Positions 33,254-42,462 are shown, counted from the first letter of the stretch. The stretch: 64,000 nt of DNA from Motiliproteus sp047633175 (GCA_047633175.1 JBLIEQ010000006.1:76199-140198), one strand, 5' to 3'. Translations and numbers: made by a program. Notes: generated by a model not told the origin, from the letters alone.

Positions 33254-34525
33254 TCAAGCCCCAGGCAGCATCAGGGTAAAACGGGCGCCACCCAGGGGGC
33301 TCACGTCCAGCGATAGGTGACCGCCGTAGCTGTGCAGGATATCGCGCACCACCGACAGGCCGATGCCCTGGCCCGGCGCCTGACTATCGGCGCGGGTGCC
33401 GCGCTCGAGAATGCGCTGCCGCAGCGCGGGGGCGATGCCGGAGCCATCATCCTCGACGCTGATCAGCAGCTGAGCATCCGCCTGCCGGGTTTCGACGTTA
33501 ACCCGACCGTTACCATACTTAAAACCGTTGTCGATCAGGTTGCCCAGCATCTCCATCAGATCGCGCTCATCCCCGGTAAAGTCCAGGAGCGGCCCGGCCA
33601 GACCGAAGTGGCGATACTGCCCCGGGTAAACCTTGGCCATCACCTGGCCGATCCGCTCGGCCACCTGATGAATCGATACCCGTTGCAGCAGGGAGTGCGC
33701 CGATACCGACCCGGCGCGGCCGAGCTGGTGGCTGATAATCTGCTCCATACGCTCCACCTGCTGTTGCAGCTGCTGCTGAGCCTCATGGCGTAGCTCTGGC
33801 GTGCTGCCGGCCTTAGCCTCGGCCTGATTGCGGAGCACGGCCAGCGGTGTCTTCAGGCTATGCGCCAGATCCGCCAGGGTGTTGCGATAACGCAGCCGTC
33901 GGGCGCGTTCGGTGTCCAGCAGCAGATTAAGATTGCGGGTCAACGGTAACACTTCAGTTGGAAAGCGGCCCTCGAGATGCGGCTTGCTGCCGGTTTCTAT
34001 CGCCTTGATATCCCCTGCCAGACGCTGCAGGGGTCTGAGCCCCCAGCGCATCACCAGCGCCTGTGCCGCCAGCAGCAGCAACCCCAGCAGCGCCAAGCCG
34101 CCCCAGAGCGGAGTGCGATAACTGCTCAGGCCGGCATTGAAGCGCTCGGGACGTTCCAGGGTGGTAAACAGAAACTCGGTGACCTGACCACTCTCGATCT
34201 CCCAGAGCACCCGGTAACTGTAGAAAAACAGCCCCTGCTCGGTTATCCCGAAGCGCGAACTGCCAAGCTCCGGCAGCTCGGCCGGCAGTGCTAACGCTAC
34301 CCCCAGGCTGGATTCAGAGCGCCATAGCGTCTTGCCCCGGGCATCACTGACCAGGCCGAAGAGCCCCGACCCGAGCTGATTGAAATGCGATTCCTGCAGA
34401 CTCGGCGGCATCCAGAGCACGCCACCGCCCGCTTCGGCAGCGCCCAGCAGCACATAGGTCTGCAACTCGAGGCGCTCGCGCTCGGCCTGCTCTAGACTGA
34501 GCCGGTTCGCCTGGTCCAGAATCAC
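33254..34525 (-). CDS. PhoQ-like sensor histidine kinase
   Basis: Membrane histidine kinase paired with the adjacent OmpR-type regulator. The C-terminal half has HAMP (about 165-215), the phospho-histidine motif LAHSLKTPLAVLRNQAEAKA, N-box LIDNGFKYGN, and G-boxes VEDDGSGIAP and GQGIGLSVV: a complete kinase. A second membrane helix lies near residue 140 (WGGLALLGLLLLAAQALVMRW). The GTG at 34525 is the first conventional start, but the frame remains open upstream to about 34714 and encodes the missing first helix (LGLASCLLLPLILGITAV). A CTG at 34660 overlapping the regulator's TGA would give a full-length 468-residue protein. Confidence 0.88.
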   Translation of the reverse strand: MILDQANRLSLEQAERERLELQTYVLLGAAEAGGGVLWMPPSLQESHFNQLGSGLFGLVSDARGKTLWRSESSLGVALALPAELPELGSSRFGITEQGLFFYSYRVLWEIESGQVTEFLFTTLERPERFNAGLSSYRTPLWGGLALLGLLLLAAQALVMRWGLRPLQRLAGDIKAIETGSKPHLEGRFPTEVLPLTRNLNLLLDTERARRLRYRNTLADLAHSLKTPLAVLRNQAEAKAGSTPELRHEAQQQLQQQVERMEQIISHQLGRAGSVSAHSLLQRVSIHQVAERIGQVMAKVYPGQYRHFGLAGPLLDFTGDERDLMEMLGNLIDNGFKYGNGRVNVETRQADAQLLISVEDDGSGIAPALRQRILERGTRADSQAPGQGIGLSVVRDILHSYGGHLSLDVSPLGGARFTLMLPGA

Positions 34526-34656
34526 CGCGGTGATGCCCAGGATCAGGGGCAGCAGCAGGCAGGACGCCAGACCCAGACGGGCACTGAGTGAATGGGGGAT
34601 CCGCCAAGCCCGGCGCCACCCGGGCTTAGGCCGCTCCCGGTCGCTCCCGTCGGGGC

Positions 34657-35337
34657 TCAGGATTCGGGCGCCAGCACGAAGCGATAACCTCGCCCTCGCT
34701 CGGTCGCTATCGGCTTAAGGCTGCCATCGGGGTCAAGCTTCTTGCGTAGGCGGGTGATAAATACCTCGATCACATTGCTGTCGCGATCAAAATCCTGATC
34801 GTACAGGTGCTCGGTCAACTCGGTCTTGGAGACCACCTTGCCGGCATGATGGATCAGATATTCGAGGGTGGCATATTCATAGGCGGTCAGCTCGACCCGG
34901 TGCCCGCCAAGCAGCACCTCCTTGGCGGCAGTATCGATCTGCAGGGGGCCAAACAGAAATTGCGGACTGGCCTGACCCACCGAGCGTCGCAGCAGGGCAT
35001 TGACGCGGGCCAGCAGCTCTTCGATATGGAAGGGTTTGGTCAGATAATCATCGGCACCGGCTTCGAGCCCCTCGACCTTGTCCTGCCAGTCGCTGCGGGC
35101 CGTCAGGATCAGGATCGGCAGCCGCTGGCCCCGTTCGCGCAGCGCTCGAATCAGCGCCAGACCACTGATGCCCGGCAACCCCAGATCGATAATAGCCAGG
35201 TCATACTGCCATTCCTGAGCCAGATACAGCCCCTCCTCACCATCGGGCGCGAGATCCGCCACATAGCGGTTTGCCTTGAGTGCATCGCCGAGCTGCTGAC
35301 GCAGGGCCTGTTCATCTTCGATCACCAGAATACGCAT
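34657..35337 (-). CDS. OmpR/PhoP-family response regulator
   Basis: 226 residues. The receiver domain MRILVIEDEQALRQQLG has the acidic pocket (E8, D9), phospho-acceptor D51 (AIIDLGLPG), T/S in LTARSD and Lys in LTKPFHIEEL. The winged-helix domain (about 130-222) ends with DRDSNVIEVFITRLRKKLDPDGSLKPIATERGRGYRF, close to PhoP/QseB-type regulators. It is placed at 35337, 4 bp after the PepSY gene stop, with AAGGAG upstream inside that gene's end. Operon order: PepSY protein, regulator, kinase. Confidence 0.94.
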   Translation of the reverse strand: MRILVIEDEQALRQQLGDALKANRYVADLAPDGEEGLYLAQEWQYDLAIIDLGLPGISGLALIRALRERGQRLPILILTARSDWQDKVEGLEAGADDYLTKPFHIEELLARVNALLRRSVGQASPQFLFGPLQIDTAAKEVLLGGHRVELTAYEYATLEYLIHHAGKVVSKTELTEHLYDQDFDRDSNVIEVFITRLRKKLDPDGSLKPIATERGRGYRFVLAPES

Positions 35338-35341
35338 CGGC

Positions 35342-35719
35342 TCATTGCTCCTTAGCGGCGGGGCTTGTAGTCGCAGGGATTGTAGTCGCGGGGTTAGCAG
35401 ACGGCCGCAGCCTGCCGTCGACGGCATCGATCAGCAGCAATTTAACCCGGCCTGAGGGCAGCAGCAGCTTGACCCTGAAGGCGGGACCCTCCCCGGTTGT
35501 TACCGGTTTGAGATCCAGAATCTTGCCTGCGTAATCCCGCTTAACCTGCTGCGCCACCTGCTCCCGATCCAGCAGCTGAGGCGCCGCACAGAGCATGCCG
35601 GAGAGCAGCAGGGCACAGACCAGGCTCAGGCGACAGGATCGCAGCCTGAACCGTTGCGCTATCGTCGAGAATGGCGATGCTGTTGTTAATCTGGATGTGG
35701 ATGTAGATAAAGAAGTCAC
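35342..35719 (-). CDS. Periplasmic PepSY-domain protein
   Basis: 125 residues beginning with a GTG preceded by AGGA. A signal peptide (LSLVCALLLSGMLCA) is followed by one PepSY-like domain: LDREQVAQQVKRDYAGKILDLKP and FRVKLLLPSGRVKLLLIDAVDGRL. Such small PepSY proteins commonly head operons with a PhoP/PhoQ-like pair and may modulate the kinase (family association, function unproven). The C-terminus ANPATTIPATTSPAAKEQ is partly encoded by a short duplication (TTGTAGTCGC twice on the plus strand). Confidence 0.85.
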   Translation of the reverse strand: MTSLSTSTSRLTTASPFSTIAQRFRLRSCRLSLVCALLLSGMLCAAPQLLDREQVAQQVKRDYAGKILDLKPVTTGEGPAFRVKLLLPSGRVKLLLIDAVDGRLRPSANPATTIPATTSPAAKEQ

Positions 35720-35741
35720 TCTATTCCTGCCTCACTGCCGA

Positions 35742-36410
35742 TCAGTGCACCGGCCGCACCTGTACCTGAACACGAATTTTATCACCCGGATCATAGTCCA
35801 TGCGAGTGCGGTATGTCTCGCCCTGGTATTTGTAGGTGACGTTATAGCCGGTGATGGTCTGCTGCCACCGAGTCTCGTATTCAGTACTGCAGCGCTCTTC
35901 ACTGCGGTAGCGCGCCGGCGTCTGCCGGGCACGATTGCTTGCGCCTATATCGCCACCGATCGCAGCACCTAACAGGCCGCCGGCGAGCGTCTTGATATTG
36001 CGGTTGTCGCGGTGGTGGTTCCGGCCGATATTATTGCCGATCGCCGCCCCTAGGATCCCGCCGAAGATAGCCGCCGTGTTGGATCTGTGACCATCGTCTG
36101 CATCCTGATAACGAACCTGCTCGGTCCAGCACTGCTGGTGAGGAATCCGTTGGGAGACGGCCTGGGTGATAGGATCGACGGCGACGACCCGGGCAAACGT
36201 CTGCCGCGAGTGCTTGCTGTCCTTTTTAGAGTGCTCTTTGCGGTGCTCTTTACGGCTCTCTTTACGGTTATCTTTATGGTCATAGGAGCGCCAATCATTC
36301 CGGGATGAATCGGCCCATGCCGGGCTTATGCCAGCACCTGCGATGGCCAGCCCTGTCACTAGGAGCCCGGTCACCAGCTGCCGAGTAACGGAGTGTCGAG
36401 TTGTGTTCAT
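35742..36410 (-). CDS. Glycine-zipper 2TM-domain envelope protein
   Basis: 222 residues with a signal peptide (LVTGLLVTGLAIAGAGISPAWA). After it comes a highly charged low-complexity stretch (KESRKEHRKEHSKKDSKHSR) encoded by imperfect repeats. The core is a glycine-zipper pair, AAIFGGILGAAIGNNIGR and LAGGLLGAAIGGDIGA, flanked by Cys-containing segments (QCWTEQVRY, ERCSTEYETR) as in the YMGG/Rick_17kDa-like outer-membrane-associated family. Likely anchored in the envelope; biochemical role unknown. GAGG lies 9 nt before the ATG. Confidence 0.82.
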   Translation of the reverse strand: MNTTRHSVTRQLVTGLLVTGLAIAGAGISPAWADSSRNDWRSYDHKDNRKESRKEHRKEHSKKDSKHSRQTFARVVAVDPITQAVSQRIPHQQCWTEQVRYQDADDGHRSNTAAIFGGILGAAIGNNIGRNHHRDNRNIKTLAGGLLGAAIGGDIGASNRARQTPARYRSEERCSTEYETRWQQTITGYNVTYKYQGETYRTRMDYDPGDKIRVQVQVRPVH

Positions 36411-36595
36411 GTGACTATCCTCTAGCGATGATCTTGCTTTTAGGATAGCCGGGGAGAGCTGAATGCTAACTGAACTCAATGTCAGCCCGGTGTAAAGAGT
36501 GGGCTGGCGGCCCTGCCACAAAAAAGCCTGCGCTAAGCAGGCTGTTTATACGTGTACAGGGCACTGCGTCGATCAAAAAACGCTCACAGCAACCC

Positions 36596-36790
36596 TCACT
36601 CCTTACATTTAGCGCAGGTTTTCAGGCCAAACAACCGATAGGCCGGGCACCAGCCGATCACCGCCGTCAGCAGTGGCACCAGACCGATCCAGCCCCAGGG
36701 GGTTTGGGGGCCGACAAAAACCAGCGCTATGAGTACGATGCCTGCGATGATGCGCAGAACTCTATCGATAGAACCGACATTCTTTTCCAT
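36596..36790 (-). CDS. DUF2892 (YgaP-like) small inner-membrane protein
   Basis: 64 residues: MEKNVGSIDRVLRIIAGIVLI, then TPWGWIGLVPLLTAVIGWCP and TCAKCKE. Two short helices and the conserved GWCP / C-x-x-C tail fit DUF2892 proteins, often found fused to or beside rhodanese and other sulfur-handling proteins. A GGAAG ribosome site lies 6 nt upstream. No operon partner is adjacent here. Function unknown. Confidence 0.85.
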   Translation of the reverse strand: MEKNVGSIDRVLRIIAGIVLIALVFVGPQTPWGWIGLVPLLTAVIGWCPAYRLFGLKTCAKCKE

Positions 36791-37234
36791 AAGGATCTTC
36801 CTATTCAGATACGCTGTTTGCCGAGGGTTCACCCGAACGGCGGGTGGATAGAGGTACTTTAGGACAGCCTTATGCTAGCGACAGTGACAAAGTCACCTAA
36901 ACGAAAAATAGGCTGGGGAAATGGCAAGCGATCTTTTAATCACATTCGAGCATAGCCATAGAAAACAGATCTGTCCCTATTAATCAGTCCCCATTAATAA
37001 TCAGGCGCTTTGGAACGAAAGTCGGCAAGACCTTCATCCGCATCGCACCCAGCCCTGCTGTTTGCCGTCAGCGATACGCCAGCCGATATTGAGGAATCCT
37101 TAATAATATTTCCGCCTAAGTGTCTACTTTTTACTATACATTTGTCTAATTTAGCGTCTGTTAACTTTCGTTGTTACCGAATCCAAACTAGCCTAGTATG
37201 GGAACCTAAATCAAGGAAGGTGGAGACAACAGCA
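36791..37234. other. Intergenic region upstream of the porin gene
   Basis: About 440 bp without a supported gene. It includes AACAGATCTGTCCCTATTAA followed by CAGTCCCCATTAATAATC (36967-37003), related to the GGGACA hairpin elements, and the AT-rich porin leader (37100-37200). In-frame codons upstream of the porin ATG do not look like protein. Confidence 0.4.
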
Positions 37235-38365
37235 ATGCAACACAACAAGCTTAGAACAGCGATTCGCGCGACGGCCGCAATGGTCATCCTAGGAACGGCA
37301 GGACAGGTTGGTGCAGTGACCTTCAACGCCGACGGTTATGAAACGAGCATCTACGGCTATGCCCGCTTTAATGCCAGCTACGATATCGATGAAAACATCA
37401 GTAACTCTACGAGTTCCGGCTCGTTTGAAACCCTTAATACAGACGGATCGGATCAAGCAACCGGGCATTTCGCAGCAGACGCCGTCCAAACACGTTTAGG
37501 CGTAAAGACGGTTACTCCGGAAGGCGTGACCATCGTGGTCGAGGGTGACTTCCGTGGTAATACGCTTCGCCTGCGCCATGGTTACGGCGAGTACAAGGGT
37601 GTGCTGTTGGGTCAAACCTGGTCCAACTTCAACAGTTTTGTAGGCAACACCTCAACCTTGGATTTTGACTCACTGGCCGGCCTCGCAGGCTATCAAGGCC
37701 GCACCGCTCAGGCACGTTATACCGATGGACCGCTGTCGTTCTCACTAGAGGACCAGTCCACCAGCATCCTGGGCAGTTCCGATGTCCGAAGCAGCTCACC
37801 AACAGCCACCGTACGCCTGGAAGACTCGGCGGGCGGGCTGTCCTACTCCGTCGCGGGCTTGGTTCACGAGGTTACCTCCGATGACGGGTCATCGGATGAG
37901 AGCACCATGGGTTTCGCCACCTTCGTGGCGGCCAAAATGGCCGTAACCGAGATGCTCAGCATCCAGGGTACGCTGAGCTACTCCGACGGTGCCAACGCCT
38001 ACCTTTACCGGTCCGGCGAAAACTTCGGCGCTGAGGATGCGTACCTTAATACCGACGGTAGCCTCGAATCCATTGCCGGCTATGGCGGCAGCATCGGTGC
38101 GGGTCTTGACCTTGGCAACGGCCGCAGCATCAACGCCGGTTACGGCATAGTTACTGTCGACTGGGATGATGCCGAGCAAGATCTTGCCCCTGGGACAGTA
38201 GCAGACAAGAGCGAGACCAATCAGAACCTGATGGTCAACTACCAGTGGACGCCCGTTAAGCATGTAACGATGGGTGTGGAGTACGCTTACTTCAAGCGTG
38301 AAAACCAGGACGGTGCCGACGGCAATGCAAGCCGTATCCTGTTCGGCAGTCAGTACAACTTCTAA
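37235..38365 (+). CDS. DcaP-like outer-membrane porin
   Basis: 376 residues with a clear signal peptide (TAAMVILGTAGQVGA). The mature protein begins VTFNADGYETSIYGYARFNASYD and alternates short beta strands rich in aromatic and glycine residues, ending in SQYNF with a terminal phenylalanine as expected for a barrel. LLGQTWSNFNSFVGNTSTLDF and AQARYT resemble DcaP-type trimeric porins, which pass dicarboxylic or aromatic acids in other bacteria. GGAG lies about 10 nt before the ATG at 37235. A strong terminator follows. Substrate range is not readable. Confidence 0.85.
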   Translation: MQHNKLRTAIRATAAMVILGTAGQVGAVTFNADGYETSIYGYARFNASYDIDENISNSTSSGSFETLNTDGSDQATGHFAADAVQTRLGVKTVTPEGVTIVVEGDFRGNTLRLRHGYGEYKGVLLGQTWSNFNSFVGNTSTLDFDSLAGLAGYQGRTAQARYTDGPLSFSLEDQSTSILGSSDVRSSSPTATVRLEDSAGGLSYSVAGLVHEVTSDDGSSDESTMGFATFVAAKMAVTEMLSIQGTLSYSDGANAYLYRSGENFGAEDAYLNTDGSLESIAGYGGSIGAGLDLGNGRSINAGYGIVTVDWDDAEQDLAPGTVADKSETNQNLMVNYQWTPVKHVTMGVEYAYFKRENQDGADGNASRILFGSQYNF

Positions 38366-38386
38366 GCCACCTACCGCAGTACCAAG

Positions 38387-38413
38387 CCTCGGCACACGCC
38401 GGGGTTTTTTTTT
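38387..38413 (+). terminator. Rho-independent terminator of the porin gene
   Basis: CCTCGGC and GCCGGGG form a 7-bp stem (one wobble pair) with loop ACAC, followed by nine T residues, about 20 bp past the stop codon. Confidence 0.92.
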
Positions 38414-38417
38414 GGCT

Positions 38418-38570
38418 GGGTCCTAAGAGGCTGACCTATGCCCCCTGTGGGTCGGCTTTTTATGGGTTGAGTGGAGTCCGACAAGGCTGGCAGGTAGCGG
38501 TCATCGTCAGGCTGAAGCCTAACCTACAAAAGCCCCCCCCCTTTTGGGTTGGCTTTTTGTGAGGCTTGCT
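38418..38570. repeat. Extragenic palindromic repeat mosaic, copy 6
   Basis: TGTGGGTCGGCTTTTTATGG, GAGTGGAGTCCGACAAGGCT, CATCGTCAGGCTGAAGCCTA and ACCTACAAAAGCC modules between the convergent porin and Crp/Fnr genes. Confidence 0.8.
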
Positions 38571-38576
38571 AGCCAT

Positions 38577-39251
38577 TCAGGACTGAAACGCGACCAGTCC
38601 CCGCAGGCCTTCGAGATCATTAACGCGAATCCAGCCACGTCCTAGCTGTACCCAACCCTCCCGCTCGAACTGTTTCAGCTGACGGCTGATCACCTCACGC
38701 GCCGAGCCCAGCTCGGTCGCCAGATCTTGGTGGGTAATCTGCAGCTCGATCCGGTCCCAGCCATGCTCAAGCAGGTAGCGCGCCAGACGCAGGTCGATAC
38801 GTTCAAACGCCAACTGCTGCACCAACCCGATCAAACCACTCAGACGAGCGCCATAAGATTGAAAAATAAAGGCGCGCAGCCCTTCCGAGAGACTAAGCGC
38901 CTCTCTGAACTGACGGCTGGGAATAGCGAATGCCTGCACCGGGGTTTCGGTGATCCCTTCGGCAGGATAGGTATCCTGCCCCAACAGGCAGGCGGTAGTC
39001 AGTACACAGCTACCGCACTCCTGGATCCGGTACAGCACGATCTCACGGCCGCTAGCCGAACGCCCCAGCACTTTAACCTGACCTTTAACCACCAACAGGT
39101 AGTTCTGGCAGGCATCACCGACCCGAAACAGCGACTGTCCGGCGGGGATGCTCAGTAACGGGGCCTCGGCCAGGATGCTAACGCCGGCCGGATCTGTGAT
39201 CAGACCCAGCTGAGGAAAGGCCTGTTGCAATAGAGGGTGCAGGCTGCTCAT
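38577..39251 (-). CDS. Crp/Fnr-family transcriptional regulator
   Basis: 224 residues. The cyclic-nucleotide-binding fold is at about 20-140 and the Crp-type winged helix at about 150-220. The recognition helix SAREVISRQLKQFEREGW keeps the E-xx-S-R residues that FNR uses to read TTGAT half-sites. It lacks FNR's N-terminal cysteine cluster but has C48, C79, C82 and C88 (ECGSCVLTTAC), which might bind metal or respond to thiol oxidation (inference). Its start overlaps the stop of the upstream small membrane protein gene by 4 nt, so the two are coupled. Confidence 0.9.
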   Translation of the reverse strand: MSSLHPLLQQAFPQLGLITDPAGVSILAEAPLLSIPAGQSLFRVGDACQNYLLVVKGQVKVLGRSASGREIVLYRIQECGSCVLTTACLLGQDTYPAEGITETPVQAFAIPSRQFREALSLSEGLRAFIFQSYGARLSGLIGLVQQLAFERIDLRLARYLLEHGWDRIELQITHQDLATELGSAREVISRQLKQFEREGWVQLGRGWIRVNDLEGLRGLVAFQS

Positions 39252-39592
39252 GACCGGTGAGGTGGCTCTTGCTCTTCTGTGTCTTTTTGAGCGCTTTGTT
39301 GAGTGCCCTGGGATGCTTTTGCGGCCGCTGACTGCGTCTGTCGGCGCTTACGTACCAGCAGCATCACAAACCGAATGTTGTAGGCAAAGCCGATCAATAG
39401 TGCCAGGGGTGCGGTGATAAAAAAAAGCAGGCCGATGCCCGGAGCGCCGAAATAACTGCTCGCCCAGAGGCTGAGGACGCTGAGTAGGGCCAAAGGGATG
39501 CCGACCCGCATCATCAGTTTGAGAGCGGGATCGGTGTTTATTTCAGGTTTAGTCTGCTCATCGGGCGTCAGGTCGGCATCTATTTTTGTCAT
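39248..39592 (-). CDS. Small two-helix membrane protein, unknown function
   Basis: 114 residues. Charged N-terminus (MTKIDADLTPDEQTKPEINT), two membrane helices (VGIPLALLSVLSLWASSYFG and IGLLFFITAPLALLIGFAYN) and a basic/polar tail. I do not recognise a family. The ATG at 39592 is preferred to the in-frame TTG four codons earlier. Its last codons overlap the Crp/Fnr regulator start (ATGA-type), so it may sense or report to that regulator (inference). Confidence 0.7.
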   Translation of the reverse strand: MTKIDADLTPDEQTKPEINTDPALKLMMRVGIPLALLSVLSLWASSYFGAPGIGLLFFITAPLALLIGFAYNIRFVMLLVRKRRQTQSAAAKASQGTQQSAQKDTEEQEPPHRS

Positions 39593-39767
39593 GGGAGCTC
39601 TCAATAGCGATAGATTATTATGTGTAGCTCATATCCTACGTTTAGCGTCAGCGCACGGCAAGACGGCCGCGACTCTGGCCGGGAATAGTGCCTAAACGCC
39701 TTAACAGCCTCCACTCCCCTTTGCTAGAATAGCCAGCCAATCCTCAGCCGTTATCCAGAGTGCAGCC

Positions 39768-41615
39768 ATGCCTGTCTACCGTTCCAAGACTTCTACCCAC
39801 GGCCGCAATATGGCCGGTGCTCGGGCGCTCTGGCGTGCCACCGGGATGAAGGACGATGATTTCAGCAAACCGATCATCGCCATAGCCAACTCCTTCACCC
39901 AGTTCGTGCCTGGTCACGTCCACCTTAAAGATATGGGTCAGCTGGTAGCACGGGAGATCGAAAAAGCCGGCGGCGTAGCTAAAGAGTTCAACACCATCGC
40001 GATCGACGACGGCATCGCTATGGGCCATGACGGCATGCTCTACTCGCTGCCCTCGCGCGACCTGATCGCCGATTCGGTCGAATACATGGTCAACGCCCAC
40101 TGCGCGGATGCGCTAGTCTGTATCTCCAACTGCGACAAGATCACCCCCGGGATGCTGATGGCGGCGATGCGCCTGAATATCCCGGTGGTGTTTGTCTCCG
40201 GTGGCCCGATGGAAGCGGGTAAGACCAAGCTGGTCGAACACGGTCTGGATCTGGTCGATGCGATGGTGCTGGCCGCTGATGACAGCGCCTCGGACGAACT
40301 GGTTAACGAAGTCGAACGCTCCGCCTGCCCCACCTGCGGTTCCTGCTCAGGGATGTTTACCGCCAACTCGATGAACTGCCTGACCGAAGCGCTGGGGCTG
40401 TCACTGCCCGGCAACGGCACTATGCTCGCAACCCACGCCGACCGCGAAGAGCTTTTCCTGGAAGCCGGCCGCCTTATCGTTGATATCACCAGGCGTCATT
40501 ACGAACAGGACGATTACAGCCTGCTGCCGCGCTCGATCGCCAACAAGGCGGCCTTCGAAAACGCCATGACCCTGGATATCGCCATGGGCGGCTCCACCAA
40601 CACCATCCTCCATCTACTGGCACTGGCGCAGGAAGCCGAACTCGATTTCGATATGGCGGATATGGATCGGCTGTCACGCAGAGTGCCTTATCTCTGCAAG
40701 GTGGCGCCCAATGATCAGAAATACCATGTCGAGGATGTGCACCGTGCCGGTGGTATCATGGCAATCCTGGGTGAACTCGATCGCGGCGGACTGCTCGATA
40801 CCAGCGCCGCCACTATCCACTCGCTGACCCTGGCCGATGCCATCGCCAAATGGGACATTATGAACTGCGACGACGATGCGGTGAAAAAATTCTTCCGCGC
40901 AGGTCCCGCCGGTATACCCACCCAGACCGCCTTCTCCCAAGCGACGCGCTGGGGTTCTCTGGATTCCGACCGCAGCAACGGCTGCATCCGCTCGGTCGAA
41001 CATGCCTTCAGCAAAGAGGGCGGTTTGGCCGTACTCACCGGCAACATCGCCCTGGACGGCTGTGTGGTCAAGACCTCGGGGGTGGACGAGAGCATCTGGG
41101 TCTTCGAGGGCGAGGCCTACATCTGTGAAAGCCAGGATCAGGCGGTCGCCGATGTGCTGGCCGACAAGATCAAGCCGGGCGCCGTGGTGGTTATCCGTTA
41201 CGAAGGTCCGCGCGGCGGTCCGGGCATGCAGGAGATGCTCTACCCCACCAGCTATCTTAAATCCAAGGGGCTGGGCAAGGTCTGCGCGCTGCTTACCGAT
41301 GGCCGTTTCTCCGGCGGCACTTCGGGCCTGTCGATCGGCCATGTCTCTCCAGAGGCCGCCTCAGGGGGGGCCATCGGCCTGGTCGAAGCGGGTGACCATA
41401 TCCGTATCGATATCCCCAACAGGCGCATCGATGTCCTGCTCAGCGATGAGGTGCTGGCCAGCCGCCGTGTCGCCATGGATGCCAAGGGTAAGGATGGCTG
41501 GAAGCCACTAGCGGAGCGGCCACGCAAGATCTCGGCGGCGCTCAAGGTCTATGCCAGGATGGCCTCCAGCGCCGACAAGGGCGCGGTGCGTGACCTGAGT
41601 CTGCTCGACGACTAA
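39768..41615 (+). CDS. ilvD: Dihydroxy-acid dehydratase
   Basis: 615 residues, matching the enterobacterial-type enzyme. It dehydrates 2,3-dihydroxy-isovalerate and 2,3-dihydroxy-3-methylvalerate in valine/isoleucine synthesis using an Fe-S cluster. Cluster and active-site motifs: CISNCDKITPGMLMAAMRLN and CPTCGSCSGMFTANSMNCL. The C-terminal GPRGGPGMQEMLYPTSYLKSKGLG and DGRFSGGTSGLSIGHVSPEAA are family signatures. A TAGAAT -10-like hexamer lies about 45 bp upstream. No attenuator leader was recognised. Confidence 0.97.
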   Translation: MPVYRSKTSTHGRNMAGARALWRATGMKDDDFSKPIIAIANSFTQFVPGHVHLKDMGQLVAREIEKAGGVAKEFNTIAIDDGIAMGHDGMLYSLPSRDLIADSVEYMVNAHCADALVCISNCDKITPGMLMAAMRLNIPVVFVSGGPMEAGKTKLVEHGLDLVDAMVLAADDSASDELVNEVERSACPTCGSCSGMFTANSMNCLTEALGLSLPGNGTMLATHADREELFLEAGRLIVDITRRHYEQDDYSLLPRSIANKAAFENAMTLDIAMGGSTNTILHLLALAQEAELDFDMADMDRLSRRVPYLCKVAPNDQKYHVEDVHRAGGIMAILGELDRGGLLDTSAATIHSLTLADAIAKWDIMNCDDDAVKKFFRAGPAGIPTQTAFSQATRWGSLDSDRSNGCIRSVEHAFSKEGGLAVLTGNIALDGCVVKTSGVDESIWVFEGEAYICESQDQAVADVLADKIKPGAVVVIRYEGPRGGPGMQEMLYPTSYLKSKGLGKVCALLTDGRFSGGTSGLSIGHVSPEAASGGAIGLVEAGDHIRIDIPNRRIDVLLSDEVLASRRVAMDAKGKDGWKPLAERPRKISAALKVYARMASSADKGAVRDLSLLDD

Positions 41616-41697
41616 GCGTAGCCTGCGCGCCACCAAGGGCTGGACTCAGCAGAGTCGGGCCCCTCAGTTTATCGACTATCAAGAACTCGTAACGACC

Positions 41698-42459
41698 ATG
41701 ACCCAAGAAAATACGCCTGACCAACCCGATGCTGCAAACGACACGGATAACAATTCTGACAACAACCGTCCGGCAGAGAACAAGTACCTGCGCTCTATCC
41801 GTACCTTCGTGGTGCGCGCCGGACGCATGACCCCCGGGCAACAACGCGCACTGGAGCAGCAGTGGCCGGCGATGGGGCTTAACCTGGCAGACGGGATGAT
41901 CGATTACAGCCAGACCTTTGGCCGTAGCGCGCCGACAGTCCTGGAGATCGGCTTCGGCATGGGTGACTCCCTGCTGGCTATGGCCGAGGCGGCACCCGAG
42001 ACCAACTATATAGGGATAGAGGTTCATCACCCCGGCGTTGGCCGGCTGCTCTTCAATGCTGCCAACGCCGAAGTGAGCAACCTCCGGGTCTATCACGAGG
42101 ATGCCCTGCTGGTGCTCAAAGACTGCATCCCCGATAGCTCGCTCGACGGCATCCAGCTGTTCTTCCCCGATCCCTGGCACAAGAAGAAGCACAACAAGCG
42201 CCGCATGGTGCAGCCCGCAATCGCCCAGACCTTCCGCCAAAAGCTCAGGATCGGCGGCCGCTTCCATATGGCCACCGACTGGCAGCCCTATGCCGAGCAT
42301 ATGCTGGAGGTGATGAACGCCGCCGAGGGCTACCGCAACGTCGCCGGTGAAGACCAGTACTCGCCTCAGCCGGAATCACGCCCCGATACCAAGTTCCAGC
42401 GTCGCGGCGAAAAGCTCGGCCACGGCGTCTGGGATCTGGTGTTCGAACGGATCAGCTGA
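41698..42459 (+). CDS. trmB: tRNA (guanine-N7-)-methyltransferase TrmB
   Basis: 253 residues. It makes m7G46 in tRNA using S-adenosylmethionine. The SAM-binding motif is LEIGFGMGDSLLAMA, the catalytic/tRNA motif FPDPWHKKKHNKRRMVQP, and the C-terminal TKFQRRGEKLGHGVWDLVF. A polar N-terminal extension (TPDQPDAANDTDNNSDNN) is less conserved. It lies 82 bp downstream of ilvD on the same strand. Confidence 0.96.
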   Translation: MTQENTPDQPDAANDTDNNSDNNRPAENKYLRSIRTFVVRAGRMTPGQQRALEQQWPAMGLNLADGMIDYSQTFGRSAPTVLEIGFGMGDSLLAMAEAAPETNYIGIEVHHPGVGRLLFNAANAEVSNLRVYHEDALLVLKDCIPDSSLDGIQLFFPDPWHKKKHNKRRMVQPAIAQTFRQKLRIGGRFHMATDWQPYAEHMLEVMNAAEGYRNVAGEDQYSPQPESRPDTKFQRRGEKLGHGVWDLVFERIS

Positions 42460-42462
42460 GGG

